A stretch of 64,000 bases of DNA. Origin: Jatrophihabitans_A sp035248685 (GTDB taxonomy: Bacteria; Actinomycetota; Actinomycetes; Mycobacteriales; Jatrophihabitantaceae). The position numbers and the translations under genes were made by a program. The DNA lies in contig DATFHF010000050.1 of NCBI GenBank assembly GCA_035248685.1, positions 1-64,000 on the forward strand, written 5' to 3'. The notes beneath the pieces were generated by a model, which did not search any database, had not been told where the DNA came from, and saw nothing but the letters and a program-made list of their open reading frames with translations. Below, piece by piece: positions 16,799-27,241 of this stretch. The first letter of the stretch is position 1. Every line of letters begins with the position of its first letter.

Positions 16799-18064
16799 AT
16801 GTCTGATCAGTATTGGGGTCCGGATTTCGCCGCGTTGGAGAAGTTCGATCCCGAGATCGCCGGAGTCGTGCTCGACGAGCTGGACCGGCTTCGCGGTGGG
16901 CTACAGCTGATCGCGAGCGAGAACTTCACCTCGCCGGCCGTGCTCGCGGCCTTGGGCAGCACGCTGAGCAATAAGTACGCCGAGGGTTACCCGGGCCGGC
17001 GTTATTACGGCGGCTGTGAGGTGGTGGATCGGGCGGAGCAGATCGGCATCGACCGGGCCAAGGCGCTGTTCGGCGCCGAGCACGCCAATCTGCAACCGCA
17101 TTCCGGGGCGAACGCCAACCTGGCGGTGTACGGCGCGTTCCTCCAGCCGGGTGACACGCTGCTGGCGATGTCGTTGCCGCACGGCGGCCACCTGACCCAC
17201 GGCACCAAGGTCAGCTTCTCCGGCAAGTGGTTCAACGCCGTGCACTACGGGGTGCACCGGGAGACCGAGGACATCGACTACGACCAGGTGCGGGCGCTGG
17301 CGACCGAGCACCGACCCAAGCTGATCATCTGCGGCGGCTCGGCGATCCCACGGCTGATCGACTTCGCCGCCTTCCGCGAAATCTCCGACGAGGTCGGCGC
17401 GATCCTGCTGGTGGACGCCGCGCATTTCATCGGCCTGGTGGCGGGCAAGGCGATTCCGTCGCCGGTGCCGTACGCCGATGTGGTCACCTTCACCACCCAC
17501 AAGGTGTTGCGCGGTCCGCGGGGTGGCGCGCTGGTGTGCAAGGCCGAGCATGCCGCCAAGCTGGACAAGGCAGTCTTTCCGATGATGCAGGGCGGCCCGC
17601 TGATGCACGCCATCGCGGCCAAGGCGGTCAACCTGGCTGAGTGCGCCACGCCGGAGTACCAGGCCTACGCCCGACAGGTGATCGCCAACGCCCGGTCGCT
17701 GACCGCCGGGTTGGTCGAGGCCGGCATGCGCGCGGTCACCGGTGGCACCGACACCCACCTGGCGTTGATCGACCTGCAGAACATCGGAGTCACCGGCAAG
17801 GACGCCGAGGCCCGTTGCGATGCGGCCGGCATCGTGCTGAACAAGAACGCTATTCCGAACGACCCGGCACCGCCGTCCATCGCCTCTGGTATCCGGATCG
17901 GCTCGCCATCGGTAACCACCCAGGGCATGACCGAACCGCAGATGGCCCAGATCGCCCAGCTCATCGCCCGCGCGGTGGTATCCGACGACGCCGGGGTGCA
18001 CCAGGCCATCCGAGCCGAGGTCGGCGAGCTGGTCGCGGCCTACCCGGCCTACCCGCACGGCTGA
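16799..18064 (+). CDS. glyA: Serine hydroxymethyltransferase
   Basis: PLP enzyme interconverting serine and glycine with tetrahydrofolate. 421 aa from ATG 16799 (MSDQYWGPDF). An ATG at 16763 adds 12 residues; the inner start was chosen because GAGGAG (16782-16787) precedes it, though the 11-nt spacing is long. Seen: QLIASENFTSPAVL, the PLP lysine in FTTHKVLRGPRGG (Lys235), and VDAAHFIGLVAG with His209. The 'NKNAIPND' and 'SPSVTTQGM' segments of SHMT are present. Confidence 0.96.
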   Translation: MSDQYWGPDFAALEKFDPEIAGVVLDELDRLRGGLQLIASENFTSPAVLAALGSTLSNKYAEGYPGRRYYGGCEVVDRAEQIGIDRAKALFGAEHANLQPHSGANANLAVYGAFLQPGDTLLAMSLPHGGHLTHGTKVSFSGKWFNAVHYGVHRETEDIDYDQVRALATEHRPKLIICGGSAIPRLIDFAAFREISDEVGAILLVDAAHFIGLVAGKAIPSPVPYADVVTFTTHKVLRGPRGGALVCKAEHAAKLDKAVFPMMQGGPLMHAIAAKAVNLAECATPEYQAYARQVIANARSLTAGLVEAGMRAVTGGTDTHLALIDLQNIGVTGKDAEARCDAAGIVLNKNAIPNDPAPPSIASGIRIGSPSVTTQGMTEPQMAQIAQLIARAVVSDDAGVHQAIRAEVGELVAAYPAYPHG

Positions 18065-18094
18065 GCCGGCCGGGCAGAACGGGAGCGGCCGGCA

Positions 18095-19213
18095 GTGCAT
18101 CCGTCCCTCGAGTACGCGCTGGTCGGCCTGATCGCCGCCATCGGCGCCTATCTGTGCACGCCGGTGGCCCGGCTGGTCGCGACCCGGTGGGGCGCGGTGG
18201 CCAAGCCGCGCGATCGGGATGTGCACGCCGTTGACACCCCGCGGCTGGGTGGCGTGGCGCTGCTCGCCGGCTTCTGCGCCGCCATGCTGGTCGCTCATGC
18301 GCTGCCCACCCTGCGAGCCACTTTCGGCAATGGCAATGAAATCAACGGAGTGCTGTGGGGCGGGCTGATCATCTGCGCGCTCGGCGTGCTGGATGACCGC
18401 TACGAGCTGGATTCACTGACCAAGTTCGCCGGCCAGGTCACCGCCGCCGCGGTCATGTCGATCGTCGGTGGCATCCAACTGCTCTACATCTACGTCCCGT
18501 GGGGCAACTACGGCACCATCCCGCTGGACCGAGATGCCAGCGTCGAGGTCACCATTCTGCTGACCGTGCTGACCATCAACGCCATCAACTTCATCGACGG
18601 TCTGGACGGTCTGGCCGCCGGCGTCACCGCGATTCAGGGACTGGCCTTCTTCGGCTACAGCTATCACCTTGCCGTGGTGGGCAATACCGACATCGCGCTG
18701 GCCCCGACCCTGATCTGCGCCGGCCTGGTCGGCAGCTGCGTCGGCTTCCTACCGCACAATTTCGCCAACGCCCGGATCTTTATGGGGGATTCCGGCTCGA
18801 TGCTGGTCGGGCTGGTACTGTCCGCGGCCGCTACCACCGCGTCCTCGCAGACCGATCCGCAGTCGCTGGGGTTGAAGGGCGCACTGCCGCTCTACCTGCC
18901 GCTGATCCTGCCGCTGGCGGTGCTCGCCTTGCCGCTGGCCGACCTGGTGCTGGCCGTGCTGCGCCGGCTGCGCCGCTTCCAGTCGCCGTTCGCGCCGGAC
19001 AAGGAGCATTTGCACCACCGGTTGATGGAGCTGGGACACAGCCACCGGCGCGCCGTCCTGCTGCTCTACTTCTGGTCGGCGGTGGTGGCCTTCGGCGCGG
19101 TTGCAATGGCGGTCAGCAGCGGTCCCTGGCTGGTGCTGGCGGTGGTCGCCGGACTGTTCGCAGCCGGTGTGCTGGTCACCGCCGTGCCACGGTTGCGGTC
19201 GGCTCGGCCCTGA
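18095..19213 (+). CDS. Undecaprenyl-phosphate sugar-1-phosphate transferase (WecA/MraY family)
   Basis: Polytopic membrane transferase that moves a sugar-1-phosphate (usually GlcNAc-1-P) from a UDP-sugar to a polyprenyl phosphate, starting wall-polymer synthesis. 372 aa with ~10 membrane spans. Catalytic motifs: LDDRYELD (~94-101), NAINFIDGLDGLAAG (~160-174), FMGDSGSML (~228) and the His-rich HLHHRLMELGHSHRRA (~306-321). It belongs to the WecA/TagO/Rv1302 branch, which in actinobacteria lies just upstream of the atp operon. GTG 18095 has GGGAGCGG upstream. Confidence 0.92.
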   Translation: MHPSLEYALVGLIAAIGAYLCTPVARLVATRWGAVAKPRDRDVHAVDTPRLGGVALLAGFCAAMLVAHALPTLRATFGNGNEINGVLWGGLIICALGVLDDRYELDSLTKFAGQVTAAAVMSIVGGIQLLYIYVPWGNYGTIPLDRDASVEVTILLTVLTINAINFIDGLDGLAAGVTAIQGLAFFGYSYHLAVVGNTDIALAPTLICAGLVGSCVGFLPHNFANARIFMGDSGSMLVGLVLSAAATTASSQTDPQSLGLKGALPLYLPLILPLAVLALPLADLVLAVLRRLRRFQSPFAPDKEHLHHRLMELGHSHRRAVLLLYFWSAVVAFGAVAMAVSSGPWLVLAVVAGLFAAGVLVTAVPRLRSARP

Positions 19214-19350
19214 CCCGCGGCGGCCCGCACGCCCTGATGCAGACGACCGGGCCGACGTCAAGACCCTAGTGCTAGCTGTGATAGGTTCGCCGCAAGCGCC
19301 TGAAGAGCGGGGGCTTGGTTTCCCCACGGCGTACGCGACACCGACGAGCT

Positions 19351-19371
19351 GACGGCGACCAGGTCGCCGTC
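19351..19371 (+). promoter_or_regulatory. Perfect hairpin in the ATP-synthase operon leader
   Basis: GACGGCGAC-CAG-GTCGCCGTC forms a 9-bp stem with a 3-nt loop. It ends 7 nt before the ribosome site AAGAGGAG (19379-19386) of the 12-codon ORF that precedes atpZ. The position suggests control of the first ribosome site or of mRNA stability; function is inferred. Confidence 0.55.
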
Positions 19372-19391
19372 TACCCCAAGAGGAGTTGCCG

Positions 19392-19430
19392 ATGAGTGAC
19401 CCCGTCATACCCGTGTTAGAGGCTCACTGA
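19392..19430 (+). CDS. Possible 12-codon leader peptide upstream of atpZ
   Basis: ATG 19392 has the best ribosome site in the area (AAGAGGAG, 5 nt upstream) but reads only MSDPVIPVLEAH before TGA 19428-19430, 8 nt ahead of the atpZ GTG in another frame. Either a coupled leader peptide, or the true start of atpZ displaced by a one-base indel. Confidence 0.35.
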   Translation: MSDPVIPVLEAH

Positions 19431-19438
19431 CCGGCGGA

Positions 19439-19651
19439 GTGGACGACGACCCGCAGGGCCTGACCTGGTCGGGACTGCTCAGCCTCGGTCTGGTATCCGC
19501 GGTGATGCTGGTCGTCGGCTTCGCGCTCGGATGGTGGCTCGATCAGTTGTTGAATACATTTCCCATATTGGTTTTGGTCGGTATCGGCCTTGGCATCGTC
19601 GCCAGCGTCAGCTTCACCTACGTTCGGATTCGTAGCTTCCTGAGAGAGTGA
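19439..19651 (+). CDS. AtpZ/AtpI-type small membrane protein of ATP synthase operon
   Basis: 70 aa, two membrane spans (GLLSLGLVSAVMLVVGFALG and FPILVLVGIGLGIVASVSF) around the LDQLLNTFP turn, matching the AtpZ-type accessory proteins thought to help c-ring assembly or cation uptake. GTG 19439 has only a crowded GGCGGAG directly before it, so translation may depend on the upstream 12-codon ORF. It is followed 4 nt later by atpI. Confidence 0.75.
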   Translation: MDDDPQGLTWSGLLSLGLVSAVMLVVGFALGWWLDQLLNTFPILVLVGIGLGIVASVSFTYVRIRSFLRE

Positions 19652-19655
19652 GTGG

Positions 19656-20060
19656 ATGGCAACCGTGCAGCCTGTCATGACCTCCCCGGTCGACGCGGTC
19701 GCGAACCTGCGGCGGTCGACGATCGTGGCGACCGTCCTGGGACTGCTGAGCATCGTGGTGCTGGCGTTCTACGGGCACGCCTTCGCCGGCATGTTCGCCT
19801 GCATCGGCCTCGCACTGGGTGCACTCAACAACAAGATGCTTCAGCGGTCGGTGCTCAGCTACGCCGAGAACGAGACGATCCGCCGGGGCCAGTTCTCCCG
19901 CAAGGTGTTCCTCCGGCTGGCCGTGATCACCGCGATCGCGTTCGGTTGCGCCTTGCTACTGCGACCGGACGGCCTGGGGGTGTTCGTCGGCCTAGCGGTG
20001 TTCCAGGTGCTGATGCTGGTCGGCGCAGCAGTGCCGGTGTTCCGCAGCATGCGGCCGTGA
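19656..20060 (+). CDS. atpI: ATP synthase subunit I
   Basis: 134 aa, four membrane segments (TIVATVLGLLSIVVLAFYG; AFAGMFACIGLALGALN; VFLRLAVITAIAFGCALLL; GVFVGLAVFQVLMLVGAAV). Size, topology and position directly upstream of atpB fit AtpI, the assembly/Mg-related accessory protein. Start ATG 19656 follows a GAGAGAG-rich stretch. Confidence 0.85.
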   Translation: MATVQPVMTSPVDAVANLRRSTIVATVLGLLSIVVLAFYGHAFAGMFACIGLALGALNNKMLQRSVLSYAENETIRRGQFSRKVFLRLAVITAIAFGCALLLRPDGLGVFVGLAVFQVLMLVGAAVPVFRSMRP

Positions 20061-20112
20061 CCGCCGCCGCGATGACCGATCGAACCCCGTTGACCCGAAG
20101 GCGCACAGCAGC

Positions 20113-20850
20113 ATGAGCAGACAACCCCTCGCTATCAACGTCGAGGTCGGCGGCCACATCGAGTGGCACGTCTTCGGCCTCACCTGGAACGTCGACACCA
20201 TCCTCGGCACGCTGGTCGCGGGCGCGGTCGTGATCGGGCTCGGGCTGTACATGCGATCCCGGTTGAGCACCACCAAGCCGACCGGTGTGCAGCTGTTCTT
20301 CGAGACGGTAACCAGCCAGGTCGAGGAACAGGTCGAGTCCACCATGGGGGTGCGGACCGCGCCGTTCGTGGTGCCGTTGGCCATGGCGCTATTCCTGTTC
20401 ATCCTGATCGCGAACTGGATCGCGATCATCCCGACCGGCCATCATCCGGAGTACATGCCGCCGCCGGCATCCGACGCCAACCTGGCCTATGCGCTAGCGC
20501 TGTTGGTGATCGTGACCATGCACGTCACCGGCATTCGCAAGAAGGGTTTCCGCGGCTACTACCACCACTTGGTAACCCCGCACTGGGTGATGTTCCCGAT
20601 CAACCTGATCGAAGAACTGGTGCGGCCGGTGACGCTGGCGCTGCGACTCTTCGGCAACATCTTCTCCGGCGTCATCATGGTGTCGCTGATCGCGCTGTTC
20701 CCGGCTTACTTGCTGTGGGCGCCGGACATCATCTGGAAGCTGTTCGATATGTTCATCGGCCTGATCCAGGCCTTTATCTTCGCGCTACTGACCGTCCTGT
20801 ACTTCAGTTCGGTTCGGCCGGCCGAGGAAGGGGCCGAGGCCGCGCATTAG
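20113..20850 (+). CDS. atpB: ATP synthase Fo subunit a
   Basis: 245 aa, proton-channel subunit. The essential arginine is Arg178 in VTLALRLFGNIFSG. Residues 101-115 carry NWIAIIPTGHHPEYM, and the last helices (IWKLFDMFIGLIQAFIFALLTVLYF) match subunit a. ATG 20113 lies 52 nt after atpI. Confidence 0.97.
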   Translation: MSRQPLAINVEVGGHIEWHVFGLTWNVDTILGTLVAGAVVIGLGLYMRSRLSTTKPTGVQLFFETVTSQVEEQVESTMGVRTAPFVVPLAMALFLFILIANWIAIIPTGHHPEYMPPPASDANLAYALALLVIVTMHVTGIRKKGFRGYYHHLVTPHWVMFPINLIEELVRPVTLALRLFGNIFSGVIMVSLIALFPAYLLWAPDIIWKLFDMFIGLIQAFIFALLTVLYFSSVRPAEEGAEAAH

Positions 20851-20918
20851 GCCGGCCGGCAATCGCTTAACCTGACGGGCAATCCGTCACCACCGTGGTC
20901 ATCACTTTGAGGAGAGAA

Positions 20919-21179
20919 ATGGCAGTCGACGTAACGACCAAGTCAATCGAGCTGGCCGGCGCTTTCGTCGGCGGTGGGATGGCCCTCGGCGGCGGTGCCG
21001 TCGGCGCGGCGATCGGTGACGGCCTGGCCGGCAGCTCGCTGATCTCTGGGGTGGCTCGCCAGCCCGAGGCGCAGAGCCGGCTGCAGACGCTGTTCTTCCT
21101 TACCGTCGGCCTGGTCGAGGCGATGTACTTCATCAACCTTGCCTTCGCGGTGTTGTTCGTCTTCGTCCTGGCCAAGTAG
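20919..21179 (+). CDS. atpE: ATP synthase Fo subunit c
   Basis: 86 aa hairpin of two helices with a Gly/Ala-rich first helix (GGGMALGGGAVGAAIGDGL), polar loop ARQPEAQ and ion-binding Glu67 in GLVEAMYFI, the residue also targeted by bedaquiline-type drugs in mycobacteria. ATG 20919 follows TTTGAGGAGAGAA; the upstream in-frame ATG 20895 is ignored because of this site. Confidence 0.97.
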   Translation: MAVDVTTKSIELAGAFVGGGMALGGGAVGAAIGDGLAGSSLISGVARQPEAQSRLQTLFFLTVGLVEAMYFINLAFAVLFVFVLAK

Positions 21180-21221
21180 TCCAATCCTGGCCGAGTAGCC
21201 ATCTAGAGGAGTCTCGAAGTC

Positions 21222-21770
21222 ATGGCGCAGCCGCAGACTGTTCTGGCGAGCAGCAACTTCTTGGTGCCCAACGCCACCTTCATCGCCGAGTTCATCGCCT
21301 TCCTGATCATCCTTGCGATCCTGGGGAAGTACATCCTGCCGCCGGTGCAGAAGGCGATGCGGGAACGGCAGGCGATGATCGACAAGCAGGTTGCCGACGC
21401 CGAGGAGGCTCGTAAGAAGCTGGCTGAGTCCGAGTCGGAGTACCGGCGGGCGCTGGCCGAGGCCCGCACCGAGGCTGCCCGGATCCGGGAGAGCGCCCGG
21501 GCCGAGGCCCAGCACGCGGTGGACGACCTGAAGGCGCAGGGCCAGCAGGAGTCGGCCCGCATCGTGGCCCGCGGCGAGGAGCAGCTGGCCCGCCAGCGCG
21601 GCGCGATCGTCCGCGAGCTGCGCGCCGAGATCGGCACGCTGGCGGTCGAGCTCGCCGAGAAGATCGTCGATCAGCGGTTGGCCGACGACGCCCAGGTGTC
21701 AGCCACCGTCGATGCGTTTTTGTCCGGCCTGGAAGCACAGGACGAAGCGCAGGCAGGTAGCCAGTCGTGA
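21222..21770 (+). CDS. atpF: ATP synthase Fo subunit b
   Basis: 182 aa. One N-terminal membrane span (FIAEFIAFLIILAILGKYIL, ~20-39) and a long charged, Ala/Glu/Arg-rich coiled coil forming the peripheral stalk. Start ATG 21222 follows GAGGAGTC. The stop overlaps the atpH start (GTGA, 21767-21770). Confidence 0.96.
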   Translation: MAQPQTVLASSNFLVPNATFIAEFIAFLIILAILGKYILPPVQKAMRERQAMIDKQVADAEEARKKLAESESEYRRALAEARTEAARIRESARAEAQHAVDDLKAQGQQESARIVARGEEQLARQRGAIVRELRAEIGTLAVELAEKIVDQRLADDAQVSATVDAFLSGLEAQDEAQAGSQS

Positions 21771-22600
21771 TCCATTCGGCCAGCCGCGCCTCGCTCGCGG
21801 AGCTCCAGCGACGGCTGGAGGCGGTGACCGGTCGGTTCAGCACGTCCGACGGGTTGATCGGTCTCGCCCGGGAAGTGCACTCCGTCGCGCAGCTGCTGGC
21901 TGCCCAGCCGCGGCTGCGCCGAGCGCTGTCGGACAGCTCGACCCAGACCGAACGGCGCACCGGGCTGGCCGATCGACTGCTGGACGGCAAGGTGAGCGCG
22001 AGCGCGTTACAGGTGGTGGACGACGCCGTCTCGCTGCGCTGGTCGAGCCAGTGGGATCTGGTGGAGGCGCTGGAGCTGGTCGCGGCCGACGCCCTGTTCG
22101 CGGCCGCCGAGGACGCTGGTGTGCTGGACCGGATCGAGGACGAGCTGTTCCGGTTCGAGCGGGTGCTGGACGGTACCTCGGAGCTCGGGGTCTTGCTGGA
22201 CGAGGCGACGGTGGCCCCGCAACGCCGGATCCAGCTGTTGGACGCCCTGGTGGCCCAAAAGGTGCACCCGATCACCGCCGAGCTGCTCCGGCAGGCAATT
22301 AGCAGCCGCCGTAAGCGCACTCTGCGACTGGCCATCGACGAACTGCTGGTCGGTGCCGCCAAGCGGCGCAACCGCTCGGTGGCCAAGGTGGTGTCGGCGG
22401 TGGAGTTGTCGACCGTGCAGCAGGACCGGCTGACCACCGCGCTGACCGAGCTCTATCACCGGCCGATCAGCGTGCGGATCGCGATCGACCCCGCGGTTCG
22501 CGGCGGACTGGTGGTGCGGATCGGCGACGAGATCATCGACGGCAGCGTCGCCGCCCGAATGCTGCAAGCGCGTAATGCCCTCGCCGGCCGAACGACCTGA
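21767..22600 (+). CDS. atpH: ATP synthase F1 subunit delta
   Basis: 277 aa, longer than the ~180 aa E. coli delta, as usual in actinobacteria. The C-terminal OSCP/delta signature (VVSAVELSTVQQDRLTTALTEL...DPAVRGGLVVRIGDEIIDGSV) is present; the N-terminal ~100 residues are helical. GTG 21767 overlaps the atpF stop. Confidence 0.94.
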   Translation: MIHSASRASLAELQRRLEAVTGRFSTSDGLIGLAREVHSVAQLLAAQPRLRRALSDSSTQTERRTGLADRLLDGKVSASALQVVDDAVSLRWSSQWDLVEALELVAADALFAAAEDAGVLDRIEDELFRFERVLDGTSELGVLLDEATVAPQRRIQLLDALVAQKVHPITAELLRQAISSRRKRTLRLAIDELLVGAAKRRNRSVAKVVSAVELSTVQQDRLTTALTELYHRPISVRIAIDPAVRGGLVVRIGDEIIDGSVAARMLQARNALAGRTT

Positions 22601-22660
22601 AATTCATAGCCACCTGACCACCCGACCGACTGAAGACCGACTGAGATAAAGGACAATGTG

Positions 22661-24352
<1,692 letters not shown>

Positions 24353-24356
24353 GAAG

Positions 24357-25289
24357 ATGGGAGCCCAGCTTCGCGTCTACCGGCGCCGAATACGTTCGGT
24401 CCAGTCGACCAAGAAGATCACCAAGGCGATGGAGCTGATCGCCGCCTCGCGCATCGCCAAGGCGCGCTCCAAGATGGAGGACGCCCGGCCGTACGCCGAG
24501 GAGCTGACCCGGGCACTGGCCGCGCTGGGCGACAACGCCTCACTCAAGCACCCGATGCTGACCGGCGTGGAAAGCCCCAGCCGCGCCGGGGTGCTGGTGG
24601 TGACCAGTGACCGCGGCCTGGCCGGTGGTTACAACGCCAACGTGCTCAAGCAGGCCAACGAGCTCGCGCGGCGGCTGGAGGGTGAGGGCAAGCAGGTCGT
24701 CCGGTACGTGATCGGCCGCAAGGGCGTGGCGTACTACAACTTCCGCAACATCAAGCTGGCCGGTTCCTGGACCGGCTTTTCCGAGCAGCCGAACTTCCTG
24801 GACGCCCGGGCAGCCACCGAGGCGGTGGTAGCCGCGCTGGTGGCGACGTCCGAGGGCGAGGCGAACGGCCAGGCCGGCATCGACGAGCTGTACGTGGTGT
24901 ACACCCGCTTCGTGAACTCGGTGTCCCAGACGCCGGCCGCGGTGCAGGTGTCGCCGGTCTCCTCGATCGTCGAGGAAGGTGCGGAGGAGAAGAAGCCGGA
25001 ATCCGGCCTGCAGGCCTCCTACGAGTTCGAACCGGAGCCGGAGCAGCTGATCGGCGCCCTGATCCCGCGCTACATCAGCGCCCGGATCTTCTCCGCGCTG
25101 CTGGAGTCGGCGGTGTCGGAGTCGGCCGCTCGGCGGCGGGCGATGAAGTCGGCCAGCGACAATGCCACCGAGCTGATCCGGACCTACACCCGGTTGGCCA
25201 ACCAGGCCCGGCAGGCCGAAATCACCCAAGAAATCAGCGAGATCGTCGGTGGTGCCGACGCGTTGGCTTCGGTGGGCGAGGACGAATGA
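24357..25289 (+). CDS. atpG: ATP synthase F1 subunit gamma
   Basis: 310 aa rotor shaft. N-terminal coiled coil (LRVYRRRIRSVQSTKKITKAMELIAASRI), SDRGLAGGYNANVL, and the C-terminal helix with ARQAEITQEISEIVGGADAL. A ~15-residue charged loop (VEEGAEEKKPESGLQ, ~205-220) is inserted in the Rossmann-like domain, as in mycobacterial gamma. Starts 4 nt after atpA. Confidence 0.96.
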   Translation: MGAQLRVYRRRIRSVQSTKKITKAMELIAASRIAKARSKMEDARPYAEELTRALAALGDNASLKHPMLTGVESPSRAGVLVVTSDRGLAGGYNANVLKQANELARRLEGEGKQVVRYVIGRKGVAYYNFRNIKLAGSWTGFSEQPNFLDARAATEAVVAALVATSEGEANGQAGIDELYVVYTRFVNSVSQTPAAVQVSPVSSIVEEGAEEKKPESGLQASYEFEPEPEQLIGALIPRYISARIFSALLESAVSESAARRRAMKSASDNATELIRTYTRLANQARQAEITQEISEIVGGADALASVGEDE

Positions 25290-25323
25290 GCAGCGGTAAC
25301 ACGAAGAGAATGAGGGAACTGCG

Positions 25324-26781
25324 ATGACAACTCTGTTCGAGAGCGAATCCGACACCGCCACCCGGGCGGGTAGCCCCAGCGGACGGGTGTCGCGGGTCAT
25401 CGGCCCGGTCGTCGACATCGAGTTCGGGCGTAACTCGATCCCGGAGCTCTTCAACGCGCTGACCGTCGAGATCTCGCTCGGTGAGCTGTCCAAGACGCTC
25501 ACCCTCGAGGTGGCCCAGCACATCGGCGAGGACATGGTGCGGGCCATCGCGCTCCAGCCGACCGATGGGTTGGTTCGAGGCGCCGAGGTGACCGACACCG
25601 GCACCTCGATCACGGTGCCGGTCGGCAACGTCACCCTCGGTCATGTCTTCAACACCCTGGGCCAGCCGCTGGACATCGCCGCCGACGAGCTGGAGATCAA
25701 GGAGCGCTGGTCGATTCACCGGCCGCCGCCGGCGTTCGACCAGCTGGAGAGCAAGACCGAGATGTTCGCGACCGGCATCAAGGTGATCGACCTGCTCACC
25801 CCGTACGTGGTGGGCGGCAAGATCGGCCTGTTCGGCGGCGCCGGTGTCGGCAAGACGGTGCTGATTCAAGAAATGATCTACCGGGTCGCCGAAAACTTCG
25901 GTGGTGTGTCGGTGTTCGCCGGGGTCGGCGAGCGGACCCGCGAGGGCAATGACCTGATCACTGAGATGACCGAGTCGGGGGTGCTGAGCAAGACCGCGCT
26001 GGTGTTCGGCCAGATGGACGAGCCGCCGGGCACCCGGTTGCGGGTGGCGCTGTCCGCGCTCACCATGGCGGAGTACTTCCGGGACGTGCAGAAGCAGGAC
26101 GTGCTGCTGTTCATCGACAACATCTTCCGGTTCACCCAGGCCGGTTCGGAGGTGTCGACGTTGCTCGGCCGGATGCCGTCCGCGGTGGGGTACCAGCCCA
26201 CCCTGGCCGACGAGATGGGCCAGCTTCAGGAGCGAATCACCTCGACCCGCGGGCACTCGATCACCTCGATGCAGGCGATCTACGTCCCGGCCGACGACAT
26301 CACCGACCCGGCGCCGCACACCACCTTCGCGCACCTGGACGCCACCACCGTGCTTTCCCGGCCGATTTCGGAGAAGGGCATCTACCCGGCGGTGGACCCG
26401 CTCGACTCGACCTCGCGGATCCTGGATGCCCAGTACATCGGCCAGGACCACTACGACGTCGCGCAGCGGACCAAGCAGATCCTCCAGCGCTACAAGGAGC
26501 TTCAGGACATCATCGCCATCCTCGGCATCGACGAACTGTCCGAGGAGGACAAGGTGATCGTCGGTCGGGCGCGGCGGATCGAGCGGTTCCTGTCGCAGAA
26601 CACCTTCGTGGCCGAGCAGTTCACCGGTATCCCCGGCTCGTTCGTGCCGGTGGAGGAGACCATTGACGCATTCCGGCGGCTGTGCGCGGGTGACTTCGAC
26701 AGCTACCCGGAGCAGGCGTTCTTCATGTGCGGTGGCATCGAGGACCTCGAGCGCAAGGCGCACGAGCTCGGCAACGCCTGA
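25324..26781 (+). CDS. atpD: ATP synthase F1 subunit beta
   Basis: 485 aa catalytic subunit. Walker A FGGAGVGKT (~170-178), Walker B region VLLFIDNIFRFTQAGSE, and the DELSEEDK segment near the C-terminus that corresponds to the DELSEED lever. Start ATG 25324 is preceded by GAGGGAAC. Confidence 0.98.
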   Translation: MTTLFESESDTATRAGSPSGRVSRVIGPVVDIEFGRNSIPELFNALTVEISLGELSKTLTLEVAQHIGEDMVRAIALQPTDGLVRGAEVTDTGTSITVPVGNVTLGHVFNTLGQPLDIAADELEIKERWSIHRPPPAFDQLESKTEMFATGIKVIDLLTPYVVGGKIGLFGGAGVGKTVLIQEMIYRVAENFGGVSVFAGVGERTREGNDLITEMTESGVLSKTALVFGQMDEPPGTRLRVALSALTMAEYFRDVQKQDVLLFIDNIFRFTQAGSEVSTLLGRMPSAVGYQPTLADEMGQLQERITSTRGHSITSMQAIYVPADDITDPAPHTTFAHLDATTVLSRPISEKGIYPAVDPLDSTSRILDAQYIGQDHYDVAQRTKQILQRYKELQDIIAILGIDELSEEDKVIVGRARRIERFLSQNTFVAEQFTGIPGSFVPVEETIDAFRRLCAGDFDSYPEQAFFMCGGIEDLERKAHELGNA

Positions 26782-26799
26782 TCAGCGAGGGACTAGCGA

Positions 26800-27186
26800 A
26801 TGGCTGAGATGCAGGTTCGGCTGGTGTCGGTCGAGCGCCCGATCTGGTCCGGCATGGCCAACGCGGTCTATGCCCGGACTACCGAGGGTGAGATCGGCAT
26901 CCTGCCCGGCCACTCGCCGTTACTCGGTGCGTTGGCACCGGGTTGGCTGGTCCGGATACAGCAGACCGACGGTGTCGAACGGCGGGTCGCGGTACACGGC
27001 GGCTTCCTGTCCGTCCGGGCCGATGGCGTCTCGGTGCTCGCCGAGATGGCCGAGTCGGCCGAGGAGATCGACATCGCCCGGGCCCGCGAGGCACTGCAGC
27101 GGGCTGGTGACAGCGCGGACGAGGAAGCGGTAGCCGCCCGCAACCGGGCACTGTCGCGGCTGCGAGCCGCCGGGGAGCAGGTCTAG
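26800..27186 (+). CDS. atpC: ATP synthase F1 subunit epsilon
   Basis: 128 aa. N-terminal beta sandwich (EMQVRLVSVERPIWSGMANAVYARTTEGEIGILPGHSPLLGALAPG) and a C-terminal helix pair (AESAEEIDIARAREALQRA). Last subunit gene of the operon, 18 nt after atpD. Confidence 0.95.
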   Translation: MAEMQVRLVSVERPIWSGMANAVYARTTEGEIGILPGHSPLLGALAPGWLVRIQQTDGVERRVAVHGGFLSVRADGVSVLAEMAESAEEIDIARAREALQRAGDSADEEAVAARNRALSRLRAAGEQV

Positions 27187-27241
27187 ACGCAACCAATCGG
27201 TCCGCCGGGGCTGCGGGCCGCCAGGAGTCGGAGGCGAGCAG

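Noticed and set aside
19222..19253. GGCCCG/CGGGCC pairing after the WecA-like gene as terminator
   Set aside because: Only 6 bp with a 20-nt loop; too weak to call in GC-rich DNA.
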